Shown here: positions 11,806 through 24,100 of the stretch, one piece after another | Layout: every line of letters starts with the position of its first letter | Numbering within the stretch: position 1 is the stretch's first letter | Assembly: GCF_004379255.2 (NCBI RefSeq) | Contig: NC_056041.1 | Location: 14,601,559 to 14,665,558, forward strand | Origin: Salvia splendens | Lineage: Eukaryota; Streptophyta; Magnoliopsida; Lamiales; Lamiaceae | DNA length: 64,000 bases | Reading direction: 5' to 3' | Translations under genes and position numbers: made by a program | Notes under the pieces: generated by a model | The model's input: only the letters and a program-made list of their open reading frames with translations | The model's database searches: none | What the model was told of the DNA's origin: nothing

Positions 11806-12143
11806 TTACAATACTCTTATCTAAAATATAGTTATATATAGTGGTAGTGTGAAAGCAGAGCTTTTCCACGTGTGACATATGCACGTGTACTATTTATTAA
11901 CAAATTTATACTGCATTCGTCGTACTTTAGGAGTTCCAGTCACTTTTGCACACATGTTTTGTAAAAATGATAATAAATAGTTATAGTGAAGAAATGGTAA
12001 ATTTACCATCCATTTAACCCATTATTCTTAAACTATATGCTGAAAAGAAATGCCTATTAATAAGGAACGAAGGGAATAATAATTTGTTTAGATCAGTAAT
12101 ATATTATTGAAAATTATTTTGATTAATAAAATATTATGAAATG
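11806..12143. other. AT-rich spacer
   Basis: No gene, inverted terminus or tandem repeat recognised. Confidence 0.4.
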
Positions 12144-13137
12144 AGGGAGAGTTGTGTTGCGAGCCTGTCGACCCATCACCCACCCCCGGAAGGCCACAAA
12201 GGAAGGAAATGGAGGGGGTTGTCCCTCTGCCTACCCTCCCCCAATCCATTCAGATGAATTTATTTATTATTTTAAAACACAGTAATTATTTGAATTCAAA
12301 ATTTACACACTACTCTAAATATACCTTCTATACAAGAGATTTCTACCCATTGTTTGTTTTTCATTTATTAACCTTAAATAAATACATTCTAAATTTATCT
12401 ATAATCACATTCATTTAAATTCTCTCTTATTGTTTCTCAAGAAAGGAGTTTGAGCTCACAAAAAAGGTGTTTGAGCTCTAAATTTATCCAAATTATTTCA
12501 ATTATGTATTTTCTGACGTTTAATAAAACTTTAATTCATGTTTCTAATCATTTTTTATTTAATTAAATTATACTAATAAATAAATTATAATACTATATAT
12601 GAAATAGGAAAAAAAAACAAAATTTCGCAAGTAAAGAATGATGTGAGTTTAACTTTTTTTTAAAAAAATTGTGGGAGATCCATTTTGTGATGGCCAATAT
12701 TGCACAATGTTTTAAAGATTTTTTAGTAATGCTAAACAACAATAATGCGGCCACCCATAAAAATTAAAAAATAATAAAAAAGGCTATTATACCCTTTTTA
12801 ATGTTTATATAATTATATTTTATTAGAAATGATAACTAATAATCTTTATTTTCACATTACATAATTTGTATTTATTTTAAAATATTTTACGTTATATTGT
12901 ACATAATTCTATTATTGCACAATGTTTTTAAGATATTTTTAGTAATGCTAAACAGCAATAATGTGGCCACCATAATAAAAAATTTAAAAATAATAAAAAG
13001 GCTCTTATACCCTTTTAATGTTGATATAATTATACTTTATTAGACATGATAACTAATAATCTTTATTTTCACATTACATAATTTTTATTTATTTTAAAAT
13101 GTTTTACATTATACTATTGTACATAATTCTATTATTT
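12144..13137. repeat. Unclassified dispersed repeat, copy 1, with internal tandem duplication
   Basis: It begins with a GC-rich block (GAGCCTGTCGACCCATC, then GGAGGGGGTTGTCCCTCTGC) followed by AT-rich DNA. The same block opens copy 2 at 14085, and the AT-rich part recurs in copy 3 around 15781-17480. Within this copy about 215 bp beginning TATTGCACAATG is duplicated in tandem (12698-12912 and 12913-13137). No terminal inverted repeat or coding region is seen; the superfamily is unknown. Confidence 0.6.
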
Positions 13138-13219
13138 AAAAATTAATTACTCCTATTTATTTTGTACAAGTAGTTATATTAATTTGTTAATAATCTTATT
13201 TTGAATTATAAATTTTATA

Positions 13220-13440
13220 CTCCATCCGTCCCACAATAATATACACTTTTGGTTGGACACGGATTTTAATGCACAATTGATAAAGTAGAATAGGAGTAGA
13301 AAAAAAATTAAAGTATTATTAGTGGATAATGAGTTTCACTTCATTAGAGATAAAAAAAGGTTTTTCAAATTTAAAAAATACATATTATTGTGAGATGGAT
13401 TAAAAAAGAAATAATGTGTATTCTTGTGGGACGGATGAAA
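13220..13440. mobile_element. Stowaway-like MITE
   Basis: Termini CTCCATCCGTCCCACAA and TTGTGGGACGGATGAAA are inverted repeats and TA is on each side. Non-coding. Confidence 0.6.
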
Positions 13441-14084
13441 TATTGGTTAAATAGATTTAACACTTACTAATTCATCCCCAGGATAATGAATTTTATACAC
13501 TGTTGTATCATATCGATTAGTGATAATCTTACAAATATAACTTTTAGATCAATTCTTATTTTAACCGCAACTAAGAAGACGTTAATGATGAATGGTACCA
13601 CAATATCGATAAAAATAATCCAAATAATTTACTTATTAGTTTATTTGATACACTATGTCATTTTGTATTTATATAACCATCTCATTCTTCAAATACATAA
13701 CTATGTGTTTTGTTAATGTATTATACTAATCAAACTAAAGGTCTTCATCTTATAGTCTCACAATCTAGTATAATTTGAGTCTATTTAACTCAACTAATTA
13801 TACTATAGTAACAAATCAATTGTTATTTAGTTAGATTATAATTGAAATCACCAATGTATAAATCTATTACTGTGAGTAAAATGCCAAAATCTATAATAAA
13901 CAATTGAAGTTTCAATTCAATGATAACATAACAATCTATAGCTGAACTACTCTAATTTATAATTTTAAGTTATGACAATATAATGTTGTCCACATTAAAC
14001 AATAACACTAATACTATTATAATAATAATAATAATAATAATAATTTTACTATATCATAATTTATTAGTAAAAATTATATTGATA
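13441..14084. other. AT-rich spacer with (ATA)n tract
   Basis: A trinucleotide run of about 30 bp lies near 14015-14044. No gene is seen. Confidence 0.4.
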
Positions 14085-14890
14085 AGAGGAGAGGTCCTAT
14101 GAGCCTGTCCACCCACCCCCGACAGGTCACAGAGGAAGGAGACGGAGGGGGTTGTCCCTCTATCAACCCTCCCCACAATCCATTCATATGAAAAAGCACA
14201 AAATAATTAATTGTATTTGAATTCAAAACTTACACCCCATTCAAAATATACCGGTTATACAGCGGATATCTACCTTTTTTCATTTACCGTCCTTTAATAC
14301 ATTCTAAGTTTATCTATAATCACATTCATCTACCAGTTATACACCATTCAAAATATACCCGTTATACAACGGATATCTAAATTTACACACCATTCAAAAT
14401 ATACCCGTTATTGTTTTTCGAAAGGAGTATGAACTATAAAATATTGTATCTCAACAAGGTGTTTGAGCTCTAAAATTGTCCAAATTGTTTCAATTCTGTA
14501 TTTTCTGACTTTTAATAAAAAAGTTAGTTTAGGTTTTCAGTGATATTTTATTTTAATTAAATTATACTAATAAATAAATCATAATACTGTACTATAAAAG
14601 AAATAGAAAAAGAAACAAAAATGGAATTTATTTTTCAAGTTAAGTTGATGTGAGTTTTACTATCTTATAAATAAAAAATGTGATAAAAAGTTGTGTGAGA
14701 TCCGTAAACTTTGTTATGACTATCACACAAAATTTTTGAGGGTTTTTTAGTAGTGCTAAACAGCACCACCCATAAAGATTAAAAATATTACTAAAATAGA
14801 TTATTATACTCTTTTGCATGTTAAATATAATTGTATTAACATTACATAATTTTCATTTAGTTAAAATATTTTACAATTTATTATTTAAAT
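14085..14890. repeat. Unclassified dispersed repeat, copy 2
   Basis: Direct repeat of copy 1 at 12144: shared GAGCCTGTCCACCCA block, GGAGGGGGTTGTCCCTCT, then CATTCAAAATATACC, GATGTGAGTTTTA and TTTTTTAGTAGTGCTAAACAGCA in the same order. It contains its own small internal duplication of CATTCAAAATATACCCGTTA. Confidence 0.6.
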
Positions 14891-15780
14891 ACTAAATTAT
14901 TTATTTTTATTTAATAGTAGTATTAATTTGTACATAATCTTGTTTTGAAATTTTTTAATTAAATTTTTTGTAATGATTAAAAAATTGATTTGAAGCTTAT
15001 TAATTATCCCTCTAGATAATGAATTCTATATACTGATATATCATATATCATAGGGAGTAATCAATTATTAACTCAATCTCTAGTTGCTGACTACAACTAA
15101 TTTAAGACCATAGGATTTTAGAAATCTAGTGGTATAAAATTTGCCACATGTAATTTTCATTTTTATTAATTAAATCGAAATAGATAAAAAACTACCAAAT
15201 TAGGATTTTAGATGAAAATGTCAATATAGTATTTTAAAAATATCAACACAATGCTTTGAGAATGCCAACACATTATTTATGTCAACACATTGCTTTAAAA
15301 ATGACATTCTACCTGTATTATATTGACATATTTTATATACTATGTTGACATTTGTTGCTGTATTAAAAAACTGAAAATTTTTGATTTTTTTTTCAAATTT
15401 TGACATCGGAACATATGCAAGTGAGACCTCGTTAGAATCCTTATGAAATTATCTTTAATTTGATATATGCCGTGCGAAAAAATAATTTAAATCGAGAAAG
15501 TTATATGCGTTTTAAAATTATGTGATTTTTTCAAAAATTAGTTATAACTAATTTGTTGTAAATTGACTTTAATATCCTTATTAACGTTATTTGTTGATGA
15601 TATTGACATTTCAGGCTGATGATATAAGCCCTTAATTTGAATATCAATATCAATTTAAAAAATCAATATATGTTGAAAAAATGGCAATAATAATAAAATA
15701 TTATACATCAGAGTAATATCGCATTTTAAGGGATGAATTATTTAAAAAAATGATAGTTTTAGTTATTATATTTTTGAAAA
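14891..15780. other. AT-rich spacer
   Basis: No credible gene or bounded mobile element recognised. Between 15220 and 15420 there are several loosely repeated TATCAACACA / GTCAACACA motifs. Confidence 0.35.
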
Positions 15781-15873
15781 GCACAAAATAATTATTTGAA
15801 TTCAAAATTTACGCACCACTCAAAATATACCAGTTATGCAACGGACTCTACCTATTTTTGACTTTTTCATTAA

Positions 15874-17128
15874 GAGCATCCGCAATGGGCGGACGATAGC
15901 ACGCCCGATGGTGCGCATCGTCCGCGCCATCCATCGTCCGCACCCATTGTGGGTGCGCGCCATAGGGCGCGGATGATAGTCGTGCCCTATACTTCGGTCG
16001 CAGAGGATAGCGCGGACGATGGCCATCGTCCGCCCCATTGTGGAGGTCGCGGGCGATCGACCGCGGACGATGGCACGCGGTTTCGTTTTTTTATAAATAC
16101 CGTTCATTTGTAACATTTCATTTCACGCGATTTCATTTTCGAAACTTACATTTACATAATTACTACGAAATGGATTCAAACCCCAATAGTCCTACGTTTA
16201 GCGCAGGGGCGCATTGGTCGGGTACAGAACCTAGCGATTATCGTTCGTTCGACACCAACACCCATTACGATCCCGATTTCAGTACGGAATCGTATGGGTT
16301 GTCTGACATGGAGTCGTCTCCGCACCGCCCAACCGCAGCGGCCGATCCCGACCCCGCCGCGACCGCTTCCGCCCCAGCCAGAAAGAAGCGGAACCGGCAG
16401 CGGGCGCAGAAGTTGCCGCCTCCCGGTGATTGCGATGAGTACGCCCCCGGCCGTACGAACTACAACGACGACGAAACTCTCACTTTGGCCCGGTGTTGGG
16501 TAGATATATCGGAAGATCCGATATTCGCGAACAACCAGCGACAGATCGCGTACTGGGAACGCATCGCGGACCTCTACAATTCGGTCAAGCCGCCGACCAT
16601 GCACAAGCGCAAGCGTGAGCAACTCCGCAAGCACTGGGATCAAGTCAAGAAGCAAGTGAACTTGTACGCGGCGGAGTTCGAGAAGTTCACGCGGTCACAA
16701 GTGAGCGGCGAGAGCGCGAGCGACGTGCGCACTAAAGCGATGTTGTCGTACCGGTCGATGTTCGGCGATTTCAAGCACGAGGCCATCTGGGCGCTCTTGA
16801 GGAAGAAGCAGAAGTTTCAAGGTGGAATTCTGCACACCGGTGCACCGAAGAGGACGAAGGTCTTCGAAGTTGGTGACTACACGAGCAGCGGCAGCGGCAG
16901 TCACCCGGTTGACCTCAACCGGACGTACGTGGATGGAGGGAGTTCCGGCACACCGGTGTCCTTCTGGCGTTCTCCCGGCGTCAAGGCTGCGAAGGCAAAG
17001 GGCGCACCTTAGGGCGCGCCATAGGGAGCACCTTAGGGCGCACCACTGCAGGTGGGGAGGTAGGAGGATAAAACTGCTGACGTGGCGCGTCATAGGGCGA
17101 GCCTTAGGGCGCCTCATTGCTAATGCTC
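15874..17128 (+). mobile_element. PIF/Harbinger element carrying only the Myb-like gene
   Basis: TIRs GAGCATCCGCAATGG and CATTGCTAATGCTC, target duplication TAA at 15871-15873 and 17129-17131. It carries one gene, the Myb/SANT-like protein, and no transposase. Its 5' and 3' subterminal DNA closely resembles that of the transposase-bearing elements at 49616-51482 and 53441-55304. Confidence 0.85.
16170..17012 (+). CDS. Harbinger Myb/SANT-like DNA-binding protein, C-terminally shortened
   Basis: 280-residue frame from the ATG at 16170 (MDSNPNSPTF). The DNA-binding helices lie in the middle: DDETLTLARCWVDISED, NQRQIAYWERIADLY, then LRKHWDQVKKQVNLYAAEFEK. This is the plant Myb-like family carried by Harbinger elements and in some host NAM-associated proteins; in known systems it binds the TIRs and helps bring the transposase to DNA. 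It ends VKAAKAKGAP and runs straight into 3' subterminal sequence, lacking about 70 residues still recognisable in the copy at 47842. It is therefore probably an internal-deletion product, open but incomplete. An upstream in-frame extension to 16038 is subterminal DNA. Confidence 0.75.
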   Translation: MDSNPNSPTFSAGAHWSGTEPSDYRSFDTNTHYDPDFSTESYGLSDMESSPHRPTAAADPDPAATASAPARKKRNRQRAQKLPPPGDCDEYAPGRTNYNDDETLTLARCWVDISEDPIFANNQRQIAYWERIADLYNSVKPPTMHKRKREQLRKHWDQVKKQVNLYAAEFEKFTRSQVSGESASDVRTKAMLSYRSMFGDFKHEAIWALLRKKQKFQGGILHTGAPKRTKVFEVGDYTSSGSGSHPVDLNRTYVDGGSSGTPVSFWRSPGVKAAKAKGAP

Positions 17129-17480
17129 TAATTATCCTTCAATACATTCTAAATTTATCCATAACTCCGATTCATCAAAATTCTCTCGAGTTTCACTTTG
17201 GCGGGAACAATGTAACTCCTGAATATTATTTCTCAAAATGGAGTCTGAGTTTTAAAATTGTTCAAATTGTTCAAATTGTTTAAATTATGTATTTTCTGAC
17301 TTTTAATAAAATGTTAATATAGATTTTTAATGATTTTTATTTTAATTAAATAGTAAATAAAGTATAATGGAGTACTAAAATGAACTTCATTTTTCAACTA
17401 AAGAATGATGTGAGTTTTAATTTTTAAAATAAAAATTGTGTGAGATTCATAAAATTTGTGATGACCAATACAATTTTGTT

Positions 17481-18240
17481 TTATGGTTTTTTTCGAAATG
17501 AAGAAACTGGCTAGTTTTGAATTTACAGTTTCACTTTCAGTAACTTTCCGCGTGAAGACTCTGCACAAACAGATACTGCAAAAAGATTGTTGGTTACAAA
17601 GCTGGCAGTGCAGTGCCCAATTATATCCATTTCAACACGCATATATTTCTACTGCTTTTTAGTATTATCCTTTTAATTAGTAATATTTTTAATTTTTATG
17701 TGTCACCCTTCCTCAATTAGTGAACCACAGAATCATTTACATTATTTTTTTACATTTCTTATCTGTAATTTTGAAATTATGAATATTCAGTTCTGTATAG
17801 TACTGTACTCCGTAAAAAAGTAATAATACGACAGACTTGAATATGAAATGAAATGATTGGATATCATAAAATCCCTTAATAATAGTTTTTGCAGTTAAAT
17901 GTAGATATATTCAATTTAATCATTTCTCGTTGCAACATCAAAGAATAATATTAACACAAATCAATTCAAATTTTGGATGAAAATTATGTGGATCTTGTCC
18001 TAGAAAAAAACCTTGGTATAAATGATATAAGATATTCGCACTCTAACCAATTTTTTTCACAATATACGATGCATACTATAAATCAAAGAAACATGTTTTG
18101 TATACAAGCGTATATATACGAATAATAAAATTTTAAATTCGTTATTTATACTCGTAATCTTGAATTTGGCAAATATCTCTGATTGATATGCAGTAGAATA
18201 GTTAATCCTTATCTTTCTATTATATCCTAGACCGATAATA
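17481..18240. other. AT-rich spacer
   Basis: No gene or element ends recognised. Confidence 0.4.
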
Positions 18241-19102
18241 TGAGGTCATCCATATCCATGTCTCCCATCTTTTAACTATCTCATCCCTTAATTATTCATG
18301 GGTTCCACTGCATTTTTTACCCAATCTCTTAACTAAAAGACAACACATGCATCCCTCCATATTTTAACAATATCATCTCTTAACTATTCATTCAATTTAA
18401 TTTTTTATTTTTATTTCCAACAAATTCAATTAATATTTAACTGAAATATTAAATTAATACTAATAATTCATAAAATCATTAAAAATCACAAAAATTACAG
18501 CATCCGAAAATACGAAAAATACATAATTGAAATCATAATATTACAATTTATTGAAATCCGAATAATCATGGAAAGTGATGCGGTGATCGTCTAGCAGTTG
18601 CCAAATTTTGCCCAAATGTACTCCATTAGATCCTTCTAGCGATTCTTCCATCATTCGACGAATTTGTTCAAATTGATGCATGAATAGATTAAATTTGGGA
18701 GAAGAATTGGAGAGGAAAGAGATATGATATGATAGTGATTTGAAGAAAAAAAGATAAGAGATAGTGTGTTTGTGTGTAAAATGAAAGAGGTTAATAGGAG
18801 TATTTATAGAATAAAAAAAGAAAAAAATACCGTTAAAATTTTTTAAATTTAATTTTTTCTTTGGGAAAATTGTTTTAAAAAAAAATTTATTTATTGCGTC
18901 AGCATGACGACGCCCACTCGGGTGCCGGCGAGTGGGCGTCGCGCCAGAGCTCGCCACGTGGCGCTGGCTGGTGGCGAGACAGCCGGCCACCCCCTTTCCC
19001 CGGGCTACACGACGAGACGGAGCATCTACATCGGTGTCTCGATGCGGTCTCGTCTACCCGAGACAAGACCGAGCTCGCATCGAGACACCGATGCGGATGC
19101 TC
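18241..19102 (-). mobile_element. Harbinger deletion derivative, subfamily of 56229-58222
   Basis: The right end is GATGCGGATGCTC followed by TAA (19103-19105). The left end near 18241 (GAGGTCATCC) pairs with it, but the left target copy is eroded. On the minus strand a short frame joins the transposase N terminus (FEQIRRMMEESLE, as in the 56683 copy) to a C-terminal remnant, so the middle of the gene has been lost. A G-box CCACGTGG lies inside it (about 18953-18960), upstream of the cold-shock protein gene. Confidence 0.6.
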
Positions 19103-19105
19103 TAA

Positions 19106-19659
19106 CTAAAAAAAGAGCACTCCACAATTTAACATGTTAAAGCAAACTGAATTATTATTCTAATAAAAATACTACCAGCAAAAGACCTCAAAATCTTGAA
19201 TCTTTAGAAGCTAGTAATAATTATATATTTCCGTGATTTTTCGTCCATAGCTAATAATTATTTAGTATTTTTCTACTGTGATTCGTTTGTAAAATCTATC
19301 CCAAGAGCGTATAAGTAATTATTTTTTCTCTAAATAAAGGAGGGGAATAAATGAATGGCAATCAAATCGAGAATCGAACGGTCATATTATTGGCCGTTGG
19401 ATTTCCACGACAAGATCCACCCGTCACTTCGATTCCCCAGTAAAGATAATTATTAAAAAAAAAGTAAAAAAAATCACGGACCCCACTTCGTAATTTTCAA
19501 GCAGTTGAATAAACAAAATCAAGTCCGATGACGTGGCGTGCCGAAACAAAATATAAATAGCCACGCCTCTGGAGGCCTATATTCCATCGACCACAAGGGT
19601 TTAGATAGCGAAAGGGGTTTTATTAAGTGAGAGAGTGTGAAATTAGGGTTTGGGAAACG
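19106..19659 (+). promoter_or_regulatory. Promoter and leader of the cold-shock protein gene
   Basis: A TATA box, TATAAATAG, is at 19552-19560, about 100 bp before the ATG. Just upstream GATGACGTGGCGTG (19527-19540) contains an ACGTGGC core of the ABRE/G-box type, bound by bZIP factors in plants. Its use here is an inference. Confidence 0.55.
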
Positions 19660-20277
19660 ATGTCTGACGGCGAAGTGAAGAAGGGATCTGTCAAGTGGTT
19701 CAACGATCAGAAGGGGTTCGGCTTCATCACTCCCGATGACGGCAGCGAGGATCTTTTCGTCCACCAATCCTCCATCAAATCCGACGGATTCCGCAGCCTC
19801 GGCGACGGCGAGGTCGTCGAATACACGGTGGAGTACGGGAGCGACGGCCGCGCCAAGGCGGCCAACGTAACCGGACCTGATGGCGCGTCTGTGCAGGGCA
19901 GCACCCGCGGCGGAGGCGGCGGCGGTGGCGGTGGCTACGGAGGTGGAAGAGGCGGCTATAACGGAGGAGGCAGAGATCGTGGCTACGGAGGCGGCGGCGG
20001 CGGCTACGGAGGCGGCGGTGGCGGCTACGGAGGCAGCGGGGGTGGCTACGGAGGCGGCGGTGGCGGCTACGGAGGAGGTGGCGGCAGCGGCTGCTTCAAG
20101 TGCGGTGAGAACGGTCACATGGCGAGGGAGTGCCCGACCGGAGGAGGTGGTGGCGGCGGCGGTGGCCGTTACGGTGGTGGCGGCGGTGGAGGCCGTGGTG
20201 GTGGTGGCGGCGGCGGCTGCTACAACTGCGGTGAGGAAGGGCATTTCTCTCGCGAGTGCCCTAACTCCAACCGTTAG
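19660..20277 (+). CDS. Cold-shock-domain glycine-rich zinc-knuckle RNA chaperone (CSP2/CSP4, GRP2 type)
   Basis: Intronless 205-residue protein. The N-terminal cold-shock domain (about residues 7-75) has RNP1 KGFGFI at 18-23 and RNP2 DLFVHQ at 31-36. A long glycine-rich region of GGGYGG units follows, with two CCHC zinc knuckles: [14 protein letters not shown] (145-158) and [14 protein letters not shown] (187-200). This architecture defines plant CSPs such as Arabidopsis At4g38680 and At2g21060, which melt nucleic-acid secondary structure and act in cold tolerance and development. Two zinc knuckles match those two members. Start: first ATG after the TATA box and leader. Antisense long frames over the glycine-rich part are artefacts of GGC/GGT repeats. 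Confidence 0.95.
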   Translation: MSDGEVKKGSVKWFNDQKGFGFITPDDGSEDLFVHQSSIKSDGFRSLGDGEVVEYTVEYGSDGRAKAANVTGPDGASVQGSTRGGGGGGGGGYGGGRGGYNGGGRDRGYGGGGGGYGGGGGGYGGSGGGYGGGGGGYGGGGGSGCFKCGENGHMARECPTGGGGGGGGGRYGGGGGGGRGGGGGGGCYNCGEEGHFSRECPNSNR

Positions 20278-21125
20278 ATCTGCTTCGTTTTCCGTCAGTA
20301 GCTGTTTCTGAGCTTGGTTTATGTTTATCTTTGTTTTCTGGTCTGGTCTAGTGGTCTAGGGTTTCTCATATGGTACTGCATAATGAGGTTTCTGGTGTGG
20401 GCAAGACACTTTTGGGTTTCACTACTGTCTGTTCCCCAGATTTCTCATTTTTCCTTAGGGTTTGAATATTTTGAATGTGATGTTGGTCTATCTCTATTTT
20501 TGTCCACAAATGTATACATGCGTACATGTATGAACATGTTGGTTGGCAATCTATCAAATGAATTGAGTGTTTCTCTTGTTGTCCAATTTTTAATTCATTG
20601 AATTGCTCTGTTTTTTTTACTTGAATCAAAATCGTTTAGGAAGGTAGATGGAATCCGTGGTTTGATGATATACCTCTGTCGAATATGTTAATGATATGTT
20701 TTTTTTTCAATTATGTACCAAATCGATCCGAATTAGCGATGATATGTCAGAACTAGCTAATCTACAGAAGCAACATCGATTCAATTTTGTTTGGCATCTG
20801 AATATTTTGATAGCGACGTTGATATAAAATGATTATCTGTTTTCATTTATTGGGAGAGATATCTTTGTTTGGATTATTGAGAGAGATCTTATTATGTCAT
20901 CATTATATAAATCTCAACATTTGTCTGTTTGAAGTTTTAATCAATAATAGTCAAGCAGTGAAATTTGTATTTCGAGGGAACTTCCATTTTGGCTGTGAAT
21001 TCACCAATGCCATAGTTTCGGCTTGAACATTGTACAACCAAAAGAAAGCTCTCTACTCTAAAATTACACACCTTTTCTTATAGAATGGCACAAAATTGTT
21101 TCGTAGTTCATTTAACTTCATTGGC
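20278..21125. other. 3' flank of the RNA chaperone gene and of the auxin carrier gene
   Basis: T-rich sequence after the stop codon, probably 3' UTR, then AT-rich DNA between two convergent genes. No other gene is seen. Confidence 0.45.
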
Positions 21126-24100
21126 TCAAAGGGCGTGGCGATGGGTGGAGTTGGCCCTGAGAGGCGGCATTGGAGCGACGGCAGCAGGTGAATGTGGCGG
21201 AGGTAGGCATTGGTAGCATTTGGTGAAAAGCCCAAATGTGTCAATTTGGTGAATGAAATTAGTCATACTAGCCCATCCACCGAACCCAAATCCAACAATT
21301 AGAACCCACACCACCACAAATATGTTGATCAGATACGCACCCACCCATCTCCCAAAGTACTTCGAAGGCTGCTCCACTGCATTCTGCATAAGGCCCAATA
21401 AATATGTAGGTCAAATTATCCTCTTGATCTCGAGCTTGATAAGTAAAAAAGTTTGAATTTGTGGGTTAATGTGGGTGTTACCTCTCGTGCTGTGGCTGAT
21501 CTGAAGGTGAAAATGTGAGCCAGGGCCGGGATAATGTAGACGGTAAAGCTAACGAGAAGCGATCCGACGGTGGAGTTGATGGGGCCGAAGAACGGGAAGA
21601 TGATGGCCAAGAACCAGATCGGGATCACCACTGGCAGCCGCGCCATCGCCCTCTTGCACAAGCTCTTGCACTCGTGCAACCCTATGGCCTTCTCCCACAC
21701 GAAATACAGTGGAGTGCAAGCAAACCCGAACGTTATGAACTGCACCACAAACAACAACAATAGTGTTAACAGATGGCCTCAATGAATGGCGTTACTAATG
21801 TGGGGTTTCAAGATTTTGCCTGGTGGATTAGCATCAAGATTACTGCCATGTCCTTGAATGGAGATCTTGGGAGGAGAGAGAAAGCATTGGAATGATTAAG
21901 CAGCAAATCCCCAAAAGCCCAATACACAGCTGATGCAGAGGGGAGGGTCAGAGTCAACACATAGAGTGTTGCTAACAGATAAATGGCCTTGAATTTCTGT
22001 GGCTTCCACATTGCGTGCATGATCTCTCTGTCCCAACACCAAAAATATATCCAACATTTATGATTTGTCTGAAAAAAACCCCAATAAATTCACAGCATTG
22101 AATCCTAAAGCACACAACCACCCACATCTTGCTACCTTGAGATGGTGTTATCTCTTCATTAATTGCTCTCTTACTCAAAATAAATCTGAACCCTTTATTG
22201 TGTAATGTCATTTCGTAGCTCATTAGGACAGATTGTGCATTTATGTTAGAGCTTACAATTGAATCAATAAAAACCTTTTCCACTTGCATCAATTTTATCA
22301 TAAGGGCTTTATATGAACAAAAGTGAGGCTTTATAGCTACACACTCCAAAGGGCAAAAGTGTTCCCAAGAAAGTGCGTTTCTTTTCACCTTAGCACGCCT
22401 AAAGAAAATGGCAGTGTTTGAAAACGACTAAATATAGCATGAAAAAGGCATGACATTGAACTTAAAGAATTGTTTTATGAAAAAATAAAAGTGATTGGTC
22501 ACTTGATTCCATATCTGGATGTCTATATTTGTCAATGTTCAGTCCCTTTTAAACTTGTATAAAGACTAAAGAATCTCAAAACCCCCTGCAAATCTACCCT
22601 TTAACCCCCACCAGACAGAGCATTTGTAATAGTAGTATTTTTATATTTGAATGTCTTACACAGTCACAGCATGTCCCCCAAATGTGTATAGAATGTTTGT
22701 GGCTCCAGTGAAATACAACACCATCTTGGTTGGGCCCGAGTGCGTAACGCCCTCGACCTATATTATACACGACGCGCGAGCAACAAATTATCATTAGTGA
22801 CTCGTCCTAACCGAATGAGAAGTAAAGTGAAGTGAGTTGGTTGATGGAGTACGTACTAAACAAGCCCAACAGCAGTAAAGCCCAAGACAGAGTATCAGTT
22901 CGGCATGACTAAAGAGTATCAGTCCGGCGTGACTAAAGAGTTCAGTTCGGTACAACCAAAGAGTTCGGCCCCAGCCTACAGCTCGGTGAAAGCCAACTCA
23001 TCAAGCTCTGCTCTCAGGTCGGCATCAAGCTCTACTCTCAGATCGGCAAAAGCTGCTCGGCAATAATTCAGCAGTTCGGTCTCAGTATTCGACCGAACTA
23101 GGAGATAGTGGACTCATACAAGATTTCCACCTCCACTACACCGACGATCTATTTAGTGGTGTCAAGCAGTCATTAACTCATGCAGGATAGTGGACCCATG
23201 CAAGGTCGCCACGATCTCCACGACATCCACTACCTAATAAATGCTGCATGCCACGATCTTAGTTCACTGTATAAATAGAACCTAGGTCAGATAGATAAGG
23301 TCTTCTGCTTCTTCTTTTAAACTCTAAAAAAGCTCTCTAGAGAGAATATCATAAAGCAGGCCAGTGTTGTAAGCTGTAATTCGCAGATCAAGCAATACAA
23401 ACCTGCCCCCATTTCTCCCCGTGGACGTAGATTTACCTCAGTAAATCGAACCACGTAAAACCTCTGTGTCGTAATTTATTTTTACGTGCATTAATTACCA
23501 TCGAAAATTCGCCGCTTCATCACTGGCGCCGTCTGTGGGAAACAGAGAACCAAATTTGTGATAAAGCGAGTTTTTGATCCTCTTCTACCAAAAAAAAAAA
23601 AAAAATGCATACCAGATCACATAACACCCGTGCCTCCGTCCGTGATAACCATGAGGAAGCTAATCCAGCAGCCCATAGGCCTGGAAAGCAGCCTCGTGAA
23701 AAATCTACTTCCAGTTCTCACGGAGAAGGAGCAAGCCGCTCAAAAGGTCCACACACCGAGTCTTCCCAGCAGCCTGATTTGAACGAGGCTGTCAAGCTGT
23801 TCTTGGCCGAGAAGCAGGAGGAGTTCTTAACCTTCCTGCAGAAGAGCCAACAGTCGGAGAAGACAACGGCGGATTCTCCCTCCTCATCCAGACATGAAAG
23901 TCACTACCGCAGTAGTGACGTGTCTTCCAGGAGAAAGAATCCTCAACCCCGACATGTTCCTCCTCGGTACCGGAACCACAGGAGAACTCCATCTCCTCCG
24001 TACCGAAGAGATGTCGGGTTCGCCATGTACGGAGCATTAAAGACTCCATTCTCGGACGACATCACCCGGACTCCTTTGCCGCGGAACTACCGGACACCGT

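Larger units (their letters stand above)
15781..17480. repeat. Unclassified dispersed repeat, copy 3, split by a Harbinger element
   Basis: The left part, GCACAAAATAATTATTTGAA and following, to 15873, and the right part (17129-17480, including TATTTTCTGACTTTTAATAA and AGAATGATGTGAGTTTTA) together correspond to copies 1 and 2. They are separated exactly by the Harbinger element at 15874-17128. Confidence 0.55.

Noticed and set aside
19519..20244. 241-residue Ala/Thr-rich frame antisense to the cold-shock protein gene
   Set aside because: It is the reverse reading of GGC/GGT glycine repeats; no motifs and no start context.
21966..22388. Minus-strand 138-residue frame between auxin carrier exons
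   Set aside because: It lies mainly in intron 5 (22028-22659), is not continuous with the carrier exons and has no family signature.
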